Assembly (NCBI GenBank): GCA_002308795.1
Contig: DBVV01000002.1
Location: forward strand, 21,510 to 40,812
Direction of reading: 5' to 3'
DNA: 19,303 nucleotides
Source of the DNA: Mageeibacillus sp. UBA1255
GTDB lineage: Bacteria > Bacillota > Clostridia > UBA1212 > UBA1255
The notes under the pieces were generated by a model, which searched no databases, was not told the origin of the DNA, and saw nothing but the letters and a program-made list of their open reading frames with translations. Below, piece by piece: positions 5,870 to 13,661 of the stretch. The stretch's first letter is position 1; each line of letters opens with the position of its first letter. Position numbers and translations under genes: made by a program.

Positions 5870-8503
5870 TTAATAACGTATTTCCGGACCGCCGAATCCA
5901 AACGTTAACGCGCATCTGGGCACACATCGGTTAAGCGGCGTCGCTGAAACGCTCGCTTCAAATTCTCCTTTCGGAACTTCGATCACAGAACTGAACCAGA
6001 TCTGTTTTGAATTGCCGTACCGGTCGGTAACGGCAGCGTTTTTACCGTCAAATTCAATGAAATCGCTCGACATGAGCTCGCACTCGAACATCACGGAAGA
6101 ATTGCCGACCGTCACAGTCGGATTTTTCAGCACCTCATAAACGTGTTCGCAGGCAACGATCGAAGACATGCGTACGCCGTCATTATTGCCCTCGGTCTCG
6201 ACGCTGATCTCAGTGATCCTGTCGTTGTTCAGACTCGAGCGGAAAATGCCGTACAAACTCTCATCCTTTTCAAAACCGTGATCGGTACGCTCGCCGTTGT
6301 CCGACTCGAAGAGGATGAATTCGCGGTCGCCAAAGAAATCCGTATCGATTATATATTCTCCGAATCCTTTTTCGCTGTTTGTTGCGCAGCGAAGTTTTAT
6401 GCATATTTTTCCGCCTTTTTCACCGTTTCCGTGAACTTTTACAACCTTCGCGAGCCTGCCGGAGATATCCGTTTCCTTTTCGAAATGACGCGTCAATGCC
6501 TGCGTTTTAAGCTCTTTATTCTCGTCAAGTTCAAGCAGCGTGACCGGAGAACGTAAATCTGAAGACATCAGCGCCTCGATCCTCAAAAAAGGCGTCTGCT
6601 CTTCGTACGGGTTGCAGAACAAGGCGTGGTTTCTGCCCTGGTCGCTGAGATCGTAAAGCTTAGCGCGCTGATAATTCCTTTCTTTAAACACCACGCTTCC
6701 GTCCCCGCCCCCGGTCAAGGCGAATTCCGCACCTTTTTCCATAAGAGTTCTAAGCTTTTCACGCTGCGCTTCGGTAAGTCTGCCGGATTTTCTCAAATCG
6801 TCATACTTTTTGTAGATCGCGACGTTCCGCCGGAGACCCGCGTACCTGGCGAGCTGCTCCCTGGTCGTTCCGTTAAAAACGTTGGCGAAATCATACGCCA
6901 CCGCAAGGCTTCCCATATGATCCACGTCATCCGTGTGGTGGTACTTAGTGTGTTCGCCGCCCGGATATTTATCTGTCATCGGATAAAAATCGTACCATCC
7001 GAGGATGGGAGCACCGTAACGGTCAATATAGTCGATATTGGCCGCGGTATGCCTGCGGTTGAATTCCCTGTACCCTCTGTACGGCGTGTCCCATGCACCG
7101 ATCCTGCCTCTGGCCGCCCACATTGACGGCGTAAAAGTTGACATCTCAAGTACCGGATCGTCGTGACAATATAGCAGGAGTTCTCGCACGAACTCCGCAG
7201 CATAGTACCATGCTTCATTGACCGCATCGCAGTGCGCGCTGATCCCGTCGAGCGCGTCAAGGTATATCGACCTGAATCCGCCCTCGTTATATGCTTTCGC
7301 GGTATTGCGTGCGATCTCGTAAAAGAGCTCCGAGCCCAGGATCGGAGTGAATCCGAAATAGTGTCCCTCCAGATGTTTCACTTCTGCGCCCGCATCGTGT
7401 CTGACCGCTTTCGTCCCCGCGCATCCGCGCCCGAGCGCCTCAAATCCGCTTCCATGCTTTTTAAAACGAATTATCTCCTGATCGATCAGAACGTATGGCG
7501 TATTGGTCACACAGAAACCGAAATCATCCGAAACACACGCAGTTGACTCATTCGTTTCAATGATCGATCCGTTTTCACCGAGCTCTTTCGCGAGCGTGAA
7601 CGTCTCCATCGTCTTCAGCTGCGCCTGATTTTCCGGCTTGCTCAGTATCGCATCGCAATCGTAGTCAATATAGTGAGAATACGTGTGAAGCCCGGCGGTC
7701 AATCCGTTATTTTCAAGCCTCAACGCCACTTTTTCTTTGAATTCCGCCGCATTTTTATATCTGCAGAACCTGAAATCACCCTGTCTGTAGGTCGCCTGGC
7801 CCTTATGAAAATTGATCTGATCGACGCCGATGCTCTTAAAAAATGATATATTTTTATCTAAAAATTCCTGCGAAGAATCGAACTGTATCGTGTAATTCGT
7901 GAAATTGATCCTCTCATCTCTGCCCCATGCACCGCCTTTTTTCGAGCAGATCCCCGTGCGTTTATCGATCCCGGAACATACCTCTTTTATGATGTTTTTC
8001 TGCAGTTCGATCGGTGCGATGATAATGGCAAATTTTGCGCCTGAAGATCCGAGATGAGGATATATGACGCCTCCTGTCTTTCCGCTTTTGCAGTCGGGAT
8101 AGAACGACGGATCGACGTTCGTGGTAAGTGCGATCCCCACGCATCCGGTATTTCGTTTATCTTTCGTATCGCAAATAAATCGTATGTCGGCGATCGTTAA
8201 TCTGTAAATATCTGCCGGAATTTTATCCGATAATTCAAACGTAAAATAGTTATTAAATATACCGACTTTTACACTGAATCCATAGATTCCGGCATAAACT
8301 GAGATCACATTTTCCGAAAATTCGAGGCGGTCAATATCGACCGGCGTTCCGTCCGGCTTTTCAAGTATGAAAAAGGGATTCTCCGCCGAAGGGCAAATAT
8401 TCCTTCCCGTTTTCACGTCGTCAACGGCCAATACTCTTGCGTCTGTTTTAGAGATCGTGATCCTTGCAAGATTGTTCGCAAGAATGATCGTATCAGCGCT
8501 CAT
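5870..8503 (-). CDS. Large cytoplasmic glycoside-hydrolase-like protein, family not recognised
   Basis: This protein has 877 residues; the ATG at 8503 overlaps the stop of the preceding gene by 4 bases (ATGA), so translation is coupled. There is no signal peptide. An N-terminal beta-rich region (about 1-190) is followed by a region that reads like a TIM barrel (about 200-560). That region has the strand IYLDALDGI (Asp416, Asp419), and the Asp at the strand end could be a catalytic residue as in GH31/GH36-type enzymes. LHTYSHYIDYDCDAI and LGWYDFYPMTDKYPGG are other candidate active-site loops. The C-terminal third is beta-rich. The layout resembles alpha-galactosidase-like hydrolases, but I cannot assign a CAZy family, and the substrate is unknown. 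The stop is 33 bases from the convergent AraC gene. Confidence 0.65.
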   Translation of the reverse strand: MSADTIILANNLARITISKTDARVLAVDDVKTGRNICPSAENPFFILEKPDGTPVDIDRLEFSENVISVYAGIYGFSVKVGIFNNYFTFELSDKIPADIYRLTIADIRFICDTKDKRNTGCVGIALTTNVDPSFYPDCKSGKTGGVIYPHLGSSGAKFAIIIAPIELQKNIIKEVCSGIDKRTGICSKKGGAWGRDERINFTNYTIQFDSSQEFLDKNISFFKSIGVDQINFHKGQATYRQGDFRFCRYKNAAEFKEKVALRLENNGLTAGLHTYSHYIDYDCDAILSKPENQAQLKTMETFTLAKELGENGSIIETNESTACVSDDFGFCVTNTPYVLIDQEIIRFKKHGSGFEALGRGCAGTKAVRHDAGAEVKHLEGHYFGFTPILGSELFYEIARNTAKAYNEGGFRSIYLDALDGISAHCDAVNEAWYYAAEFVRELLLYCHDDPVLEMSTFTPSMWAARGRIGAWDTPYRGYREFNRRHTAANIDYIDRYGAPILGWYDFYPMTDKYPGGEHTKYHHTDDVDHMGSLAVAYDFANVFNGTTREQLARYAGLRRNVAIYKKYDDLRKSGRLTEAQREKLRTLMEKGAEFALTGGGDGSVVFKERNYQRAKLYDLSDQGRNHALFCNPYEEQTPFLRIEALMSSDLRSPVTLLELDENKELKTQALTRHFEKETDISGRLAKVVKVHGNGEKGGKICIKLRCATNSEKGFGEYIIDTDFFGDREFILFESDNGERTDHGFEKDESLYGIFRSSLNNDRITEISVETEGNNDGVRMSSIVACEHVYEVLKNPTVTVGNSSVMFECELMSSDFIEFDGKNAAVTDRYGNSKQIWFSSVIEVPKGEFEASVSATPLNRCVPRCALTFGFGGPEIRY

Positions 8504-8865
8504 ACTTTTTTCTTGCCCTTTCCTTTTTTGTTTTCCTTTTTGTTTTCTTTCTTATTCTTCTGCTCGTGCTTCTTTTGCACTTTATTCATCAATTCATTGG
8601 CCTCTTCGTCCCAGACGACTCTCTCCGGTCCCAGTGTGCCATACATTGTATTCATCAACGAATACGTTCTCTTTGCTTCTCTGATCAGTTCTTCATTGTC
8701 CGTGTCCTTGCTGAACGTTCCGAGCCGGTCGTATATATCTTTAGTGATCTCGTAATTGAACTGTTCTATCCCCTCGCGGTTTATGTACAATATTTCTGCA
8801 AAATAGCGGTTCGTTTCGGGGTCAAAATACGCCTTCCAATGGCTTCCGTTTTTTTCAGTTTTCAT
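8500..8865 (-). CDS. Small protein with lysine-rich C-terminal tail, function unknown
   Basis: This protein has 121 residues. The ATG at 8865 has AAGGAG 7 bases upstream, which makes it a better start than the ATG at 8952 inside the preceding gene. Residues 1-95 look like a compact folded domain rich in aromatic and acidic residues (WKAYFDPETNRYFAEILY). The last 25 residues are almost only Lys, Glu, Asn and Gly (KENKKENKKGKGKKKV), suggesting nucleic-acid or surface binding or a disordered tail. The gene lies 19 bases after ogt and overlaps the large hydrolase-like gene by 4 bases, so the two are likely made together. No family recognised. Confidence 0.7.
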   Translation of the reverse strand: MKTEKNGSHWKAYFDPETNRYFAEILYINREGIEQFNYEITKDIYDRLGTFSKDTDNEELIREAKRTYSLMNTMYGTLGPERVVWDEEANELMNKVQKKHEQKNKKENKKENKKGKGKKKV

Positions 8866-8884
8866 GATTTTCTCCTTTTTTAAG

Positions 8885-9376
8885 TTACGCATGTTCCAAT
8901 GCCAGCAGGTATATTTTTTTATCGATTCCGCCTGCATATCCGGTATAGTCACCGTTCGCCCCCATCACGCGATGGCAAGGAATAATTATCGATATCGAAT
9001 TATGTCCCACCGCATTGCCGACCGCCTGAGCAGACATTCTTGCCAAACTTTTTTGTTTTGCGATCAGGCTCGCGATCTCTCCGTATGTCATGGTTTGACC
9101 GAAAGGAATCTTCAGCATTATTTCACAGACGCTTTGGCGAAACGGAGTCGTTTTCATTCTTAGCGGCGGAGTGAAGTCCGGCTCTTTACCGCTGAAATAG
9201 ACGTCGAGCCATTTCGCGGTTTGCTCAAATACCGGAAGGTTTTTTTCTTCGTGTTCATCCTCCAGATTATCAGCGAAATGCTTCTGTCCTTCAAACCATA
9301 AACCTGTTAAGGCGAAGCCGTCGCTTGCAATCAATATGCCTCCCAGAGGTGAACTGTAACGAGAAATATACTCCAT
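8885..9376 (-). CDS. ogt: Methylated-DNA--protein-cysteine S-methyltransferase
   Basis: This protein has 163 residues, the normal length for Ogt/MGMT; the ATG at 9376 follows AGGA by 7 bases. It removes methyl groups from O6-methylguanine (and O4-methylthymine) by a one-time transfer to its own cysteine. The active-site motif IPCHRV (Cys134) is complete. The Arg finger/HTH segment RMSAQAVGNAVGHN and the GYAGG loop are present, as is the N-terminal ribonuclease-H-like domain. The ATG is only 2 bases after the stop of the membrane-protein gene, and a small gene follows 19 bases later, so it lies inside a leftward transcription unit. It could be a housekeeping gene caught in an otherwise unrelated run. 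Confidence 0.95.
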   Translation of the reverse strand: MEYISRYSSPLGGILIASDGFALTGLWFEGQKHFADNLEDEHEEKNLPVFEQTAKWLDVYFSGKEPDFTPPLRMKTTPFRQSVCEIMLKIPFGQTMTYGEIASLIAKQKSLARMSAQAVGNAVGHNSISIIIPCHRVMGANGDYTGYAGGIDKKIYLLALEHA

Positions 9377-9378
9377 TT

Positions 9379-10254
9379 CTAAATCCTGTTAGTTATTAAT
9401 TTAACAATCAATAAGATAATAGCTCCTAATAAAGCGATGGCAGCAACGACAAAACAAATTCTGTAAATATACAAAATTGCATTTGATAGTTTCATAATTC
9501 TCATGTCATCCAGACTTTGCTCTATCTCATCTTTTGATACCAGGTTGGTATTCTTGCTTATTTGATCAAGTGCCATATCATATTCGATTTTTACAGCACT
9601 GTATTTTTTGATTTTATTATATATTTTTTTTATTTTTCTGTATTTGTTAATTTTGGGAAACTCTTTTATTTTTTTGCCTTCCAGGCATTTTTCTATCTCT
9701 TCTCTTGAGATAGAAGCATTTTCTATCATTATTGCCTTAAGCATCCTATCATATTCACTTTTACATTCAACATATTTTTTTGCATTCTTGTATTTCTTTT
9801 TTAATTCTATGTATCCTTCTATTTTTTTTCGTTTTTTTCTATTGTAATAATCAAACCAATGATTTTCGTTGCTAAACACACCTAACGATGAAATATCATT
9901 TAAAAGTGGCTTGTCGATTTTATAGTGACGCTCAAATTGCTCGAGAACGTATTGGCTCTGTTTTACGTCAAATCTATTCCGCCTGTCTATAGCAATAAAC
10001 AACCAGGTTATCAGCATGGTAAAAATGGATATAGCAAGACAGATCCAGTATAGCCTCTTTTCTATCATTGTACCATATATTGCTACACCTGCGCTGAAAA
10101 ACAGTATGTAGAAATTGATCATGGTCGTACGTTGACCGGCATGGTACTGAAAATAATCATATGCACCCTTGTAAAAATCCTTATCCGTAAGATCATGCAT
10201 TTTAGATTCCTGACAAAAAGAGTTGTCGTCCGCTTTGTTGTCTTGATTATTCAT
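9379..10254 (-). CDS. Membrane protein with three TM segments and a duplicated cytoplasmic unit
   Basis: This protein has 291 residues; the ATG at 10254 follows AAAGGAAAAACGA. TM segments are likely at about 46-63, 68-88 and 258-288. Between them is a charged, helical cytoplasmic region holding two similar units of about 48 residues (152-200 and 209-257). Both contain a KKY...K.EYD..L core and an acidic EIE..L end, so they look like an internal duplication. The AGQRTTMINFYILFF stretch before TM1 recalls SLATT-like or RipA-like bacterial membrane proteins, but I cannot confirm a family. The gene is much more AT-rich than its neighbours (long T-runs on the plus strand), a sign of transfer. The stop is 2 bases from the ogt start. 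Confidence 0.75.
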   Translation of the reverse strand: MNNQDNKADDNSFCQESKMHDLTDKDFYKGAYDYFQYHAGQRTTMINFYILFFSAGVAIYGTMIEKRLYWICLAISIFTMLITWLFIAIDRRNRFDVKQSQYVLEQFERHYKIDKPLLNDISSLGVFSNENHWFDYYNRKKRKKIEGYIELKKKYKNAKKYVECKSEYDRMLKAIMIENASISREEIEKCLEGKKIKEFPKINKYRKIKKIYNKIKKYSAVKIEYDMALDQISKNTNLVSKDEIEQSLDDMRIMKLSNAILYIYRICFVVAAIALLGAIILLIVKLITNRI

Positions 10255-10510
10255 ATTCGTTTTTCCTTTCTTATCGTCGATCTATGTGAATTATATATCA
10301 ACGATTTTCTTCAGCTGATACTATGTTGAGTAAATTATATATTGTTTTCTCATCTTTATCAAGCGGGACATCTATTACGCTCTATTTTTGTACCGTGAAA
10401 AGTGACATAAATAGTGGAGAGTATAACCACAACTCCGCTCAGGTAAAATGTATCATCTCTGAGTCGATTTGCTCTTATACTTAAACAGAAAAAATAACCA
10501 TTCTTTTCAA

Positions 10511-10555
10511 TTGCAATTAAAAAGAAATAGCCATATAATAGTCATACAAAATGAC
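10511..10555 (+). promoter_or_regulatory. Sigma-A promoter with an operator-like palindrome at the start site
   Basis: TTGCAA (10511-10516), a 17-base spacer and a consensus TATAAT (10534-10539) form a good promoter. Directly after it GTCAT (10541-10545) and ATGAC (10551-10555) are inverted repeats around 5 bases, where a repressor could block transcription. It would drive the short ORF at 10625 and the DtxR-type gene. I see no gene in the rest of 10255-10624, which is AT-rich. Confidence 0.6.
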
Positions 10556-10624
10556 AGAGGTAATCATAATAAGCTGTTTTCTTTTTCCTGTCATATTAAA
10601 ATCATATTATTGCGGAGGTACAAT

Positions 10625-10771
10625 ATGGTATACATAAGTGTTGATCTTGGAACAACAAATCTTAATAGATCAATGCCAGATTATTCAGTGCAAAATCTTC
10701 CCGGCAAGCGCATACCGTCGATTAAAAAAGCTGTTAAAAATCAGCGAAGAAAGCGAGGCCGGCCAATTTGA
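10625..10771 (+). pseudogene. Short ORF (48 aa), possible kinase-gene remnant
   Basis: The ATG has a strong GCGGAGG site 6 bases upstream and lies under the promoter at 10511-10539. The peptide opens MVYISVDLGTTN, which looks like the first strand and ATP-phosphate loop of ASKHA-type sugar kinases. It then leaves that family and ends in a basic stretch (KNQRRKRGRPI). It may be the start of a deleted kinase gene joined to other DNA, or a real small protein. The evidence for either is thin. Confidence 0.3.
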
Positions 10772-10834
10772 CAAACACCATGCTGGTTTGTATAATTTAA
10801 ACGTTGCGAAACTTTTGAAATGTGGAGGGTGGCA

Positions 10835-11194
10835 ATGCAAGAATCCGGTCAGATGTATCTTGAGACAATACTTGTTCTTTCTAAAAAGTCGGCGTCTGTG
10901 CGAGCAATCGACGTTGCCGAGCATATGGGATATTCAAAGCCTTCGGTCAGCCGTGCCCTGCACATACTTGAAAGCGCCGGGCATATCAGTATCGATCGCA
11001 GCGGTATCATTGCCCTGAGCCCAAGCGGGCGCGCAATTGCCGAGAATATCCTCGAACGCCACGAAATTATCACGAAACTTCTCGTGTCTATCGGCGTCAA
11101 CGAAAAAACGGCTGTCGAGGATGCGTGCCGTGTCGAGCATTACATCAGTGATGAGACGTTTGCGGCAATAAAGCGTTCCTGCGAGCATATTTAA
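10835..11194 (+). CDS. DtxR/MntR-family metal-dependent transcriptional repressor
   Basis: This protein has 119 residues. I chose the ATG at 10835 because GGAGGG lies just upstream; the ATG at 10820 overlaps that site. Residues about 5-65 form the winged-helix DNA-binding domain (VRAIDVAEHMGYSKPSVSRAL, then the wing). The rest is the metal-binding and dimer domain with ERHEIITKLL and DACRVEHYIS. The residues at the main metal site are Met7, Cys98, Glu101 and His102. They match the DtxR/IdeR iron-type set (Met10, Cys102, Glu105, His106), not the Asp/Glu set of MntR, so iron sensing is a reasonable guess. It lacks the SH3-like third domain. No transporter gene is adjacent, and it may regulate itself through the palindrome at 10541-10555. 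Confidence 0.88.
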   Translation: MQESGQMYLETILVLSKKSASVRAIDVAEHMGYSKPSVSRALHILESAGHISIDRSGIIALSPSGRAIAENILERHEIITKLLVSIGVNEKTAVEDACRVEHYISDETFAAIKRSCEHI

Positions 11195-11196
11195 CC

Positions 11197-11226
11197 TTGA
11201 CAAGACCCGTTTTTTTGAGGTACAAT
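11197..11226 (+). promoter_or_regulatory. Sigma-A promoter for the tRNA-Ser locus
   Basis: A perfect -35 TTGACA (11197-11202), an 18-base spacer and TACAAT (11221-11226) place the transcription start near 11233. This is about 7 bases before the decayed tRNA copy and about 200 bases before the intact tRNA. I see no equally good promoter closer to the intact gene. Confidence 0.75.
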
Positions 11227-11239
11227 TCGTTCGCTTCGT

Positions 11240-11329
11240 GGAGAGGTATCGAAACGGTCATAACGAGGCGGTCTTGAAAAGGGATCGGTTTCGTCACTCG
11301 CGACCTCACGAATGCTTCGATTATCTCCC
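11240..11329 (+). pseudogene. Decayed tandem copy of tRNA-Ser(UGA)
   Basis: Bases 11240-11280 match bases 11439-11479 of the intact tRNA-Ser at 40 of 41 positions, from the acceptor 5' strand through the anticodon loop. The 3' half is not functional: the anticodon stem is not closed and no T-stem forms. Only CGTCA, TTCGA and a final TCTCC recall the intact gene. It lies at the normal distance from the promoter. Confidence 0.75.
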
Positions 11330-11438
11330 AAAAGCTCCGTTTTTCTGCAGTTTTCGCGACTTTGACTTGCAGAGAACGGGACGGGTTTCTATCCGTTTTC
11401 TATCCAACTTCCAACAAAGATCGCAGCAAATTGAATAT

Positions 11439-11523
11439 GGAGAGGTATCGAAGCGGTCATAACGAGGCGGTCTTGAAAACCGTTTGGCGTCAAGCCACAT
11501 GGGTTCGAATCCCATCCTCTCCG
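11439..11523 (+). tRNA. tRNA-Ser (anticodon UGA)
   Basis: This is a type II tRNA of 85 bases. The acceptor stem is GGAGAGG/CCTCTCC, with discriminator G. The anticodon stem is GCGGT/ACCGT, with loop CTTGAAA and anticodon TGA at 11474-11476. The variable arm is long, with a TGGC/GCCA stem, and the T-arm is ATGGG-TTCGAAT-CCCAT. CCA is not encoded. It reads UCN serine codons. Confidence 0.95.
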
Positions 11524-11532
11524 TTCGTTACG

Positions 11533-11568
11533 GGGCTGAAATCAATGGTTTCAGCCCTGATTTTAGTT
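11533..11568 (+). terminator. Intrinsic terminator after tRNA-Ser
   Basis: GGGCTGAAA (11533-11541) and TTTCAGCCC (11549-11557) form a perfect 9-bp stem with a 7-base loop, followed by TGATTTTAGTTT. It lies 10 bases after the tRNA. Its T-tract overlaps the -35 region of the next promoter. Confidence 0.85.
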
Positions 11569-11595
11569 TAAAAGCATTGTTTAATGTGGTATAAT
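11567..11595 (+). promoter_or_regulatory. Extended -10 promoter for the acetyltransferase gene
   Basis: TTTAAA (11567-11572), a 17-base spacer and a perfect TATAAT (11590-11595) preceded by TGG (extended -10) lie 35 bases upstream of the start codon. Confidence 0.7.
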
Positions 11596-11630
11596 CATCC
11601 CGACAAACTGGGATTTGTGAGGAAATAAAT

Positions 11631-12200
11631 ATGATGAAGATTGATGAACTGCTTGCCTATTTTGATAACGGTGGCTCATTTGGCGACGACCCTGAGATCG
11701 TTTCATCCATGCGCACATATATTCAGGAAAACAGGCGTCTGCTGTTTGAGATGAACAATGAATGGCATGAGGATCAAAATGAGATCACGGAATTGTTTAC
11801 CAGAATTACCGCAAAGCCAGTCGGACAGGGCGTGAGAATTGAGACACCGTTCTATACTGATTTTGGGAAAAACATTACGCTCGGCAACAACGTTTTCATC
11901 AATGCAGGGTGTAAATTTCAGGACCAGTGCAGCATCATTATCGGAGATGGAACATTCATAGGGCACAACACAGTCTTGGCAACCCTGGACCATGATATTG
12001 ATCCGGATAAAAGATATATGCTGCATCCAGCGCCGATCCATATTGGCAATAAAGTCTGGATAGGCGCAGGTGTTGTGATTACAAAAGGCGTGACGATCGG
12101 AGACAATTCGATCATCGCTGCCGGTGCAGTCGTAACGCATAATATCCCAGCCAATGTTATCGCGGCGGGTGTGCCGGCAAAAGTGATAAAAGAGATATGA
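11631..12200 (+). CDS. Maa/LacA-type sugar O-acetyltransferase
   Basis: This protein has 189 residues, the normal size for maltose/galactoside O-acetyltransferases. The ATG at 11631 follows GAGGAAATAAAT; a second ATG is in line at 11634. Residues about 1-60 form the helical cap domain typical of Maa/LacA. The rest is a left-handed beta helix of hexapeptide repeats (IGNKVWIGAGVVITKGVTIG and onward), ending in the family tail AAGVPAKVIKEI. The loop LATLDHDIDP holds the His expected to act as the catalytic base. These trimeric cytoplasmic enzymes move an acetyl group from acetyl-CoA to a sugar hydroxyl; the exact sugar cannot be told. It has its own promoter and lies between tRNA-Ser and the mobile element. 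Confidence 0.9.
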   Translation: MMKIDELLAYFDNGGSFGDDPEIVSSMRTYIQENRRLLFEMNNEWHEDQNEITELFTRITAKPVGQGVRIETPFYTDFGKNITLGNNVFINAGCKFQDQCSIIIGDGTFIGHNTVLATLDHDIDPDKRYMLHPAPIHIGNKVWIGAGVVITKGVTIGDNSIIAAGAVVTHNIPANVIAAGVPAKVIKEI

Positions 12201-12403
12201 TTCTCTATTAAGATTACGACAACTTCCGGTTTGTCGAGATAAAGACGCATCCAAATTGACTCATGCTCACATAAGAGCGGAGACCAGCTCACGGCCTTTT
12301 TTGCCCATCCTCGGCGGTTTATACAGCGACCGGTAAACATGCCCTGTTGACGTTCAAACGCGTCACAGAGGCCTTTACGCGCCGCACAGCCGGCAATAAA
12401 TTG

Positions 12404-12438
12404 ACACCCCCACCTTGTAAAACGCAGGGTAGGGGTGT
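12404..12438. terminator. Strong hairpin after the integrase gene, possibly bidirectional
   Basis: ACACCCCCACC (12404-12414) pairs along all 11 positions (one G-T) with GGTAGGGGTGT (12428-12438). On the plus strand it is followed by TTTCTAAGTTT, on the minus strand by CAATTTATT. It can end leftward transcription from the integrase and rightward transcription from the acetyltransferase gene. The rest of 12201-12469 shows no gene. It should hold the left end of the mobile element, but I could not fix the exact base. Confidence 0.7.
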
Positions 12439-12469
12439 TTCTAAGTTTGAGATTGGAAAAGATAACTCT

Positions 12470-13657
12470 TCAGTTCTCCAGCGCGGCCGCAATAACATCT
12501 GCCGATTCAAGTTTGCTCTGGGCATCCAGGTGCGAGTAAATATTGCTCGTCGTCTGAATATCCGAGTGACCCAGCCAGTCCTGGATCATCTTCATCGGCA
12601 CCTTTTTGGCCAGGAGAAGCGACGCGCAGGAATGCCGGAGCTCGTGGAAGCGTATGTGCCTGAGACCGTTTTGGTTAAGAAGCACGCCGAAGTGGTTTGT
12701 GACATAATCCGGGGTGTATAATTGTCCGATCGCATTCGTACAGACATAGTCATCGTAGTCGTAGCAGTATCCTTTTCGGAATGCCTTTTTCATACGCTCT
12801 CTGAACGCGAGTTGCTTTTTCAACTCTTCTTCGATCTGCGGAAGGAGGGGCAGGGTACGGTACGACGATTTGGTTTTCATTACATCGTAACCGACCGGTT
12901 CGCCGAACTCTTCAATGACCTTATGACGTATACTGATCTTCTTTTCGGAAAAATCGATAGCGGACCATTTCAATCCGATCACCTCGCTCCGGCGAAGACC
13001 GTAGTAGGCAGTAAGCAGGATCACCAGATGCAGTTCATCGCCGGCGGCCACCTCGAGCAGTTTTTTAATCTCCTCGGCGTTATAGTAGCTCGCAATGAAC
13101 GGCTGCGCTTTCGGCCTTTCAGCACGCTCGCAGGGATTAAATGGAAGTATTCCGCGTTTGACCGCGGCTTTGAAAGCCAGGTGCAGTATGGAGTGGATCC
13201 GCTGTATCGTTGCCCCTTTTAACCCGTCCTCGAACAGTTCCCGGTAGAGGCGGTTTAAGTGATCGCCGGATATATCCTTAAGGATCAGTTTCTGACTTTG
13301 GAAGAAGGGAATGATCCGGCCGTAAAGGTATTGCCGGTATCCCTGATACGTACGAACGGAGACGTTCCGTTTGTGATCTTCGATCCATTCCGAAAGGTAT
13401 TCCTCCGCCGGCAAATTAGCAAGACGGTAGCACTCCCGTTCTGCCGGTTTCATGCTCTCCATTAAGAAAGTATTTGCCGCATTGAGCTTTTCCAGAAGCG
13501 CAGTCAGATTCGATTCGGCTTTACGCTTGTTTCCTTTTTTAGCCTCCACATCGAGATTGTACCATTTGACATGACGTTTGCCGTCAGAGGAGTAATGGTT
13601 TACTGCGGCGTAGTACCGCCCGTTCTTTTCCTCCAGGTGGCCGGTCAATTTTTTCAA
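12470..13657 (-). CDS. int: Tyrosine recombinase / phage-type integrase
   Basis: This protein has 395 residues. The TTG at 13657 is chosen because AAAGGAG lies upstream and the TTG follows the stop of the excisionase-like gene by 4 bases; a longer reading from 13711 would overlap that gene by 50 bases. An N-terminal AP2-like arm-binding region is followed by a SAM-like core-binding domain (about 85-175) and the catalytic domain. The catalytic set is complete: Arg222 (GLRRSE), His338 and Arg341 (HELRHS), His364 (WLGHSD) and the nucleophile Tyr374 (NIYSHL). It cuts and rejoins att sites to integrate and excise the element. Its place as last gene, next to the element end, is usual for this class. 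The length fits Tn916-type and phage integrases. Confidence 0.95.
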   Translation of the reverse strand: MKKLTGHLEEKNGRYYAAVNHYSSDGKRHVKWYNLDVEAKKGNKRKAESNLTALLEKLNAANTFLMESMKPAERECYRLANLPAEEYLSEWIEDHKRNVSVRTYQGYRQYLYGRIIPFFQSQKLILKDISGDHLNRLYRELFEDGLKGATIQRIHSILHLAFKAAVKRGILPFNPCERAERPKAQPFIASYYNAEEIKKLLEVAAGDELHLVILLTAYYGLRRSEVIGLKWSAIDFSEKKISIRHKVIEEFGEPVGYDVMKTKSSYRTLPLLPQIEEELKKQLAFRERMKKAFRKGYCYDYDDYVCTNAIGQLYTPDYVTNHFGVLLNQNGLRHIRFHELRHSCASLLLAKKVPMKMIQDWLGHSDIQTTSNIYSHLDAQSKLESADVIAAALEN

Positions 13658-13661
13658 GTTA

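Noticed and set aside
12217..12236. CGACAA/TTGTCG hairpin after the acetyltransferase gene as its terminator
   Set aside because: No T-run follows; the stronger hairpin at 12404-12438 is a better candidate.
11512..12315. CCCATCCTC shared by the tRNA-Ser 3' end and the region at about 12305, as an integration repeat
   Set aside because: Only 9 bases, and the surrounding bases do not extend the match.
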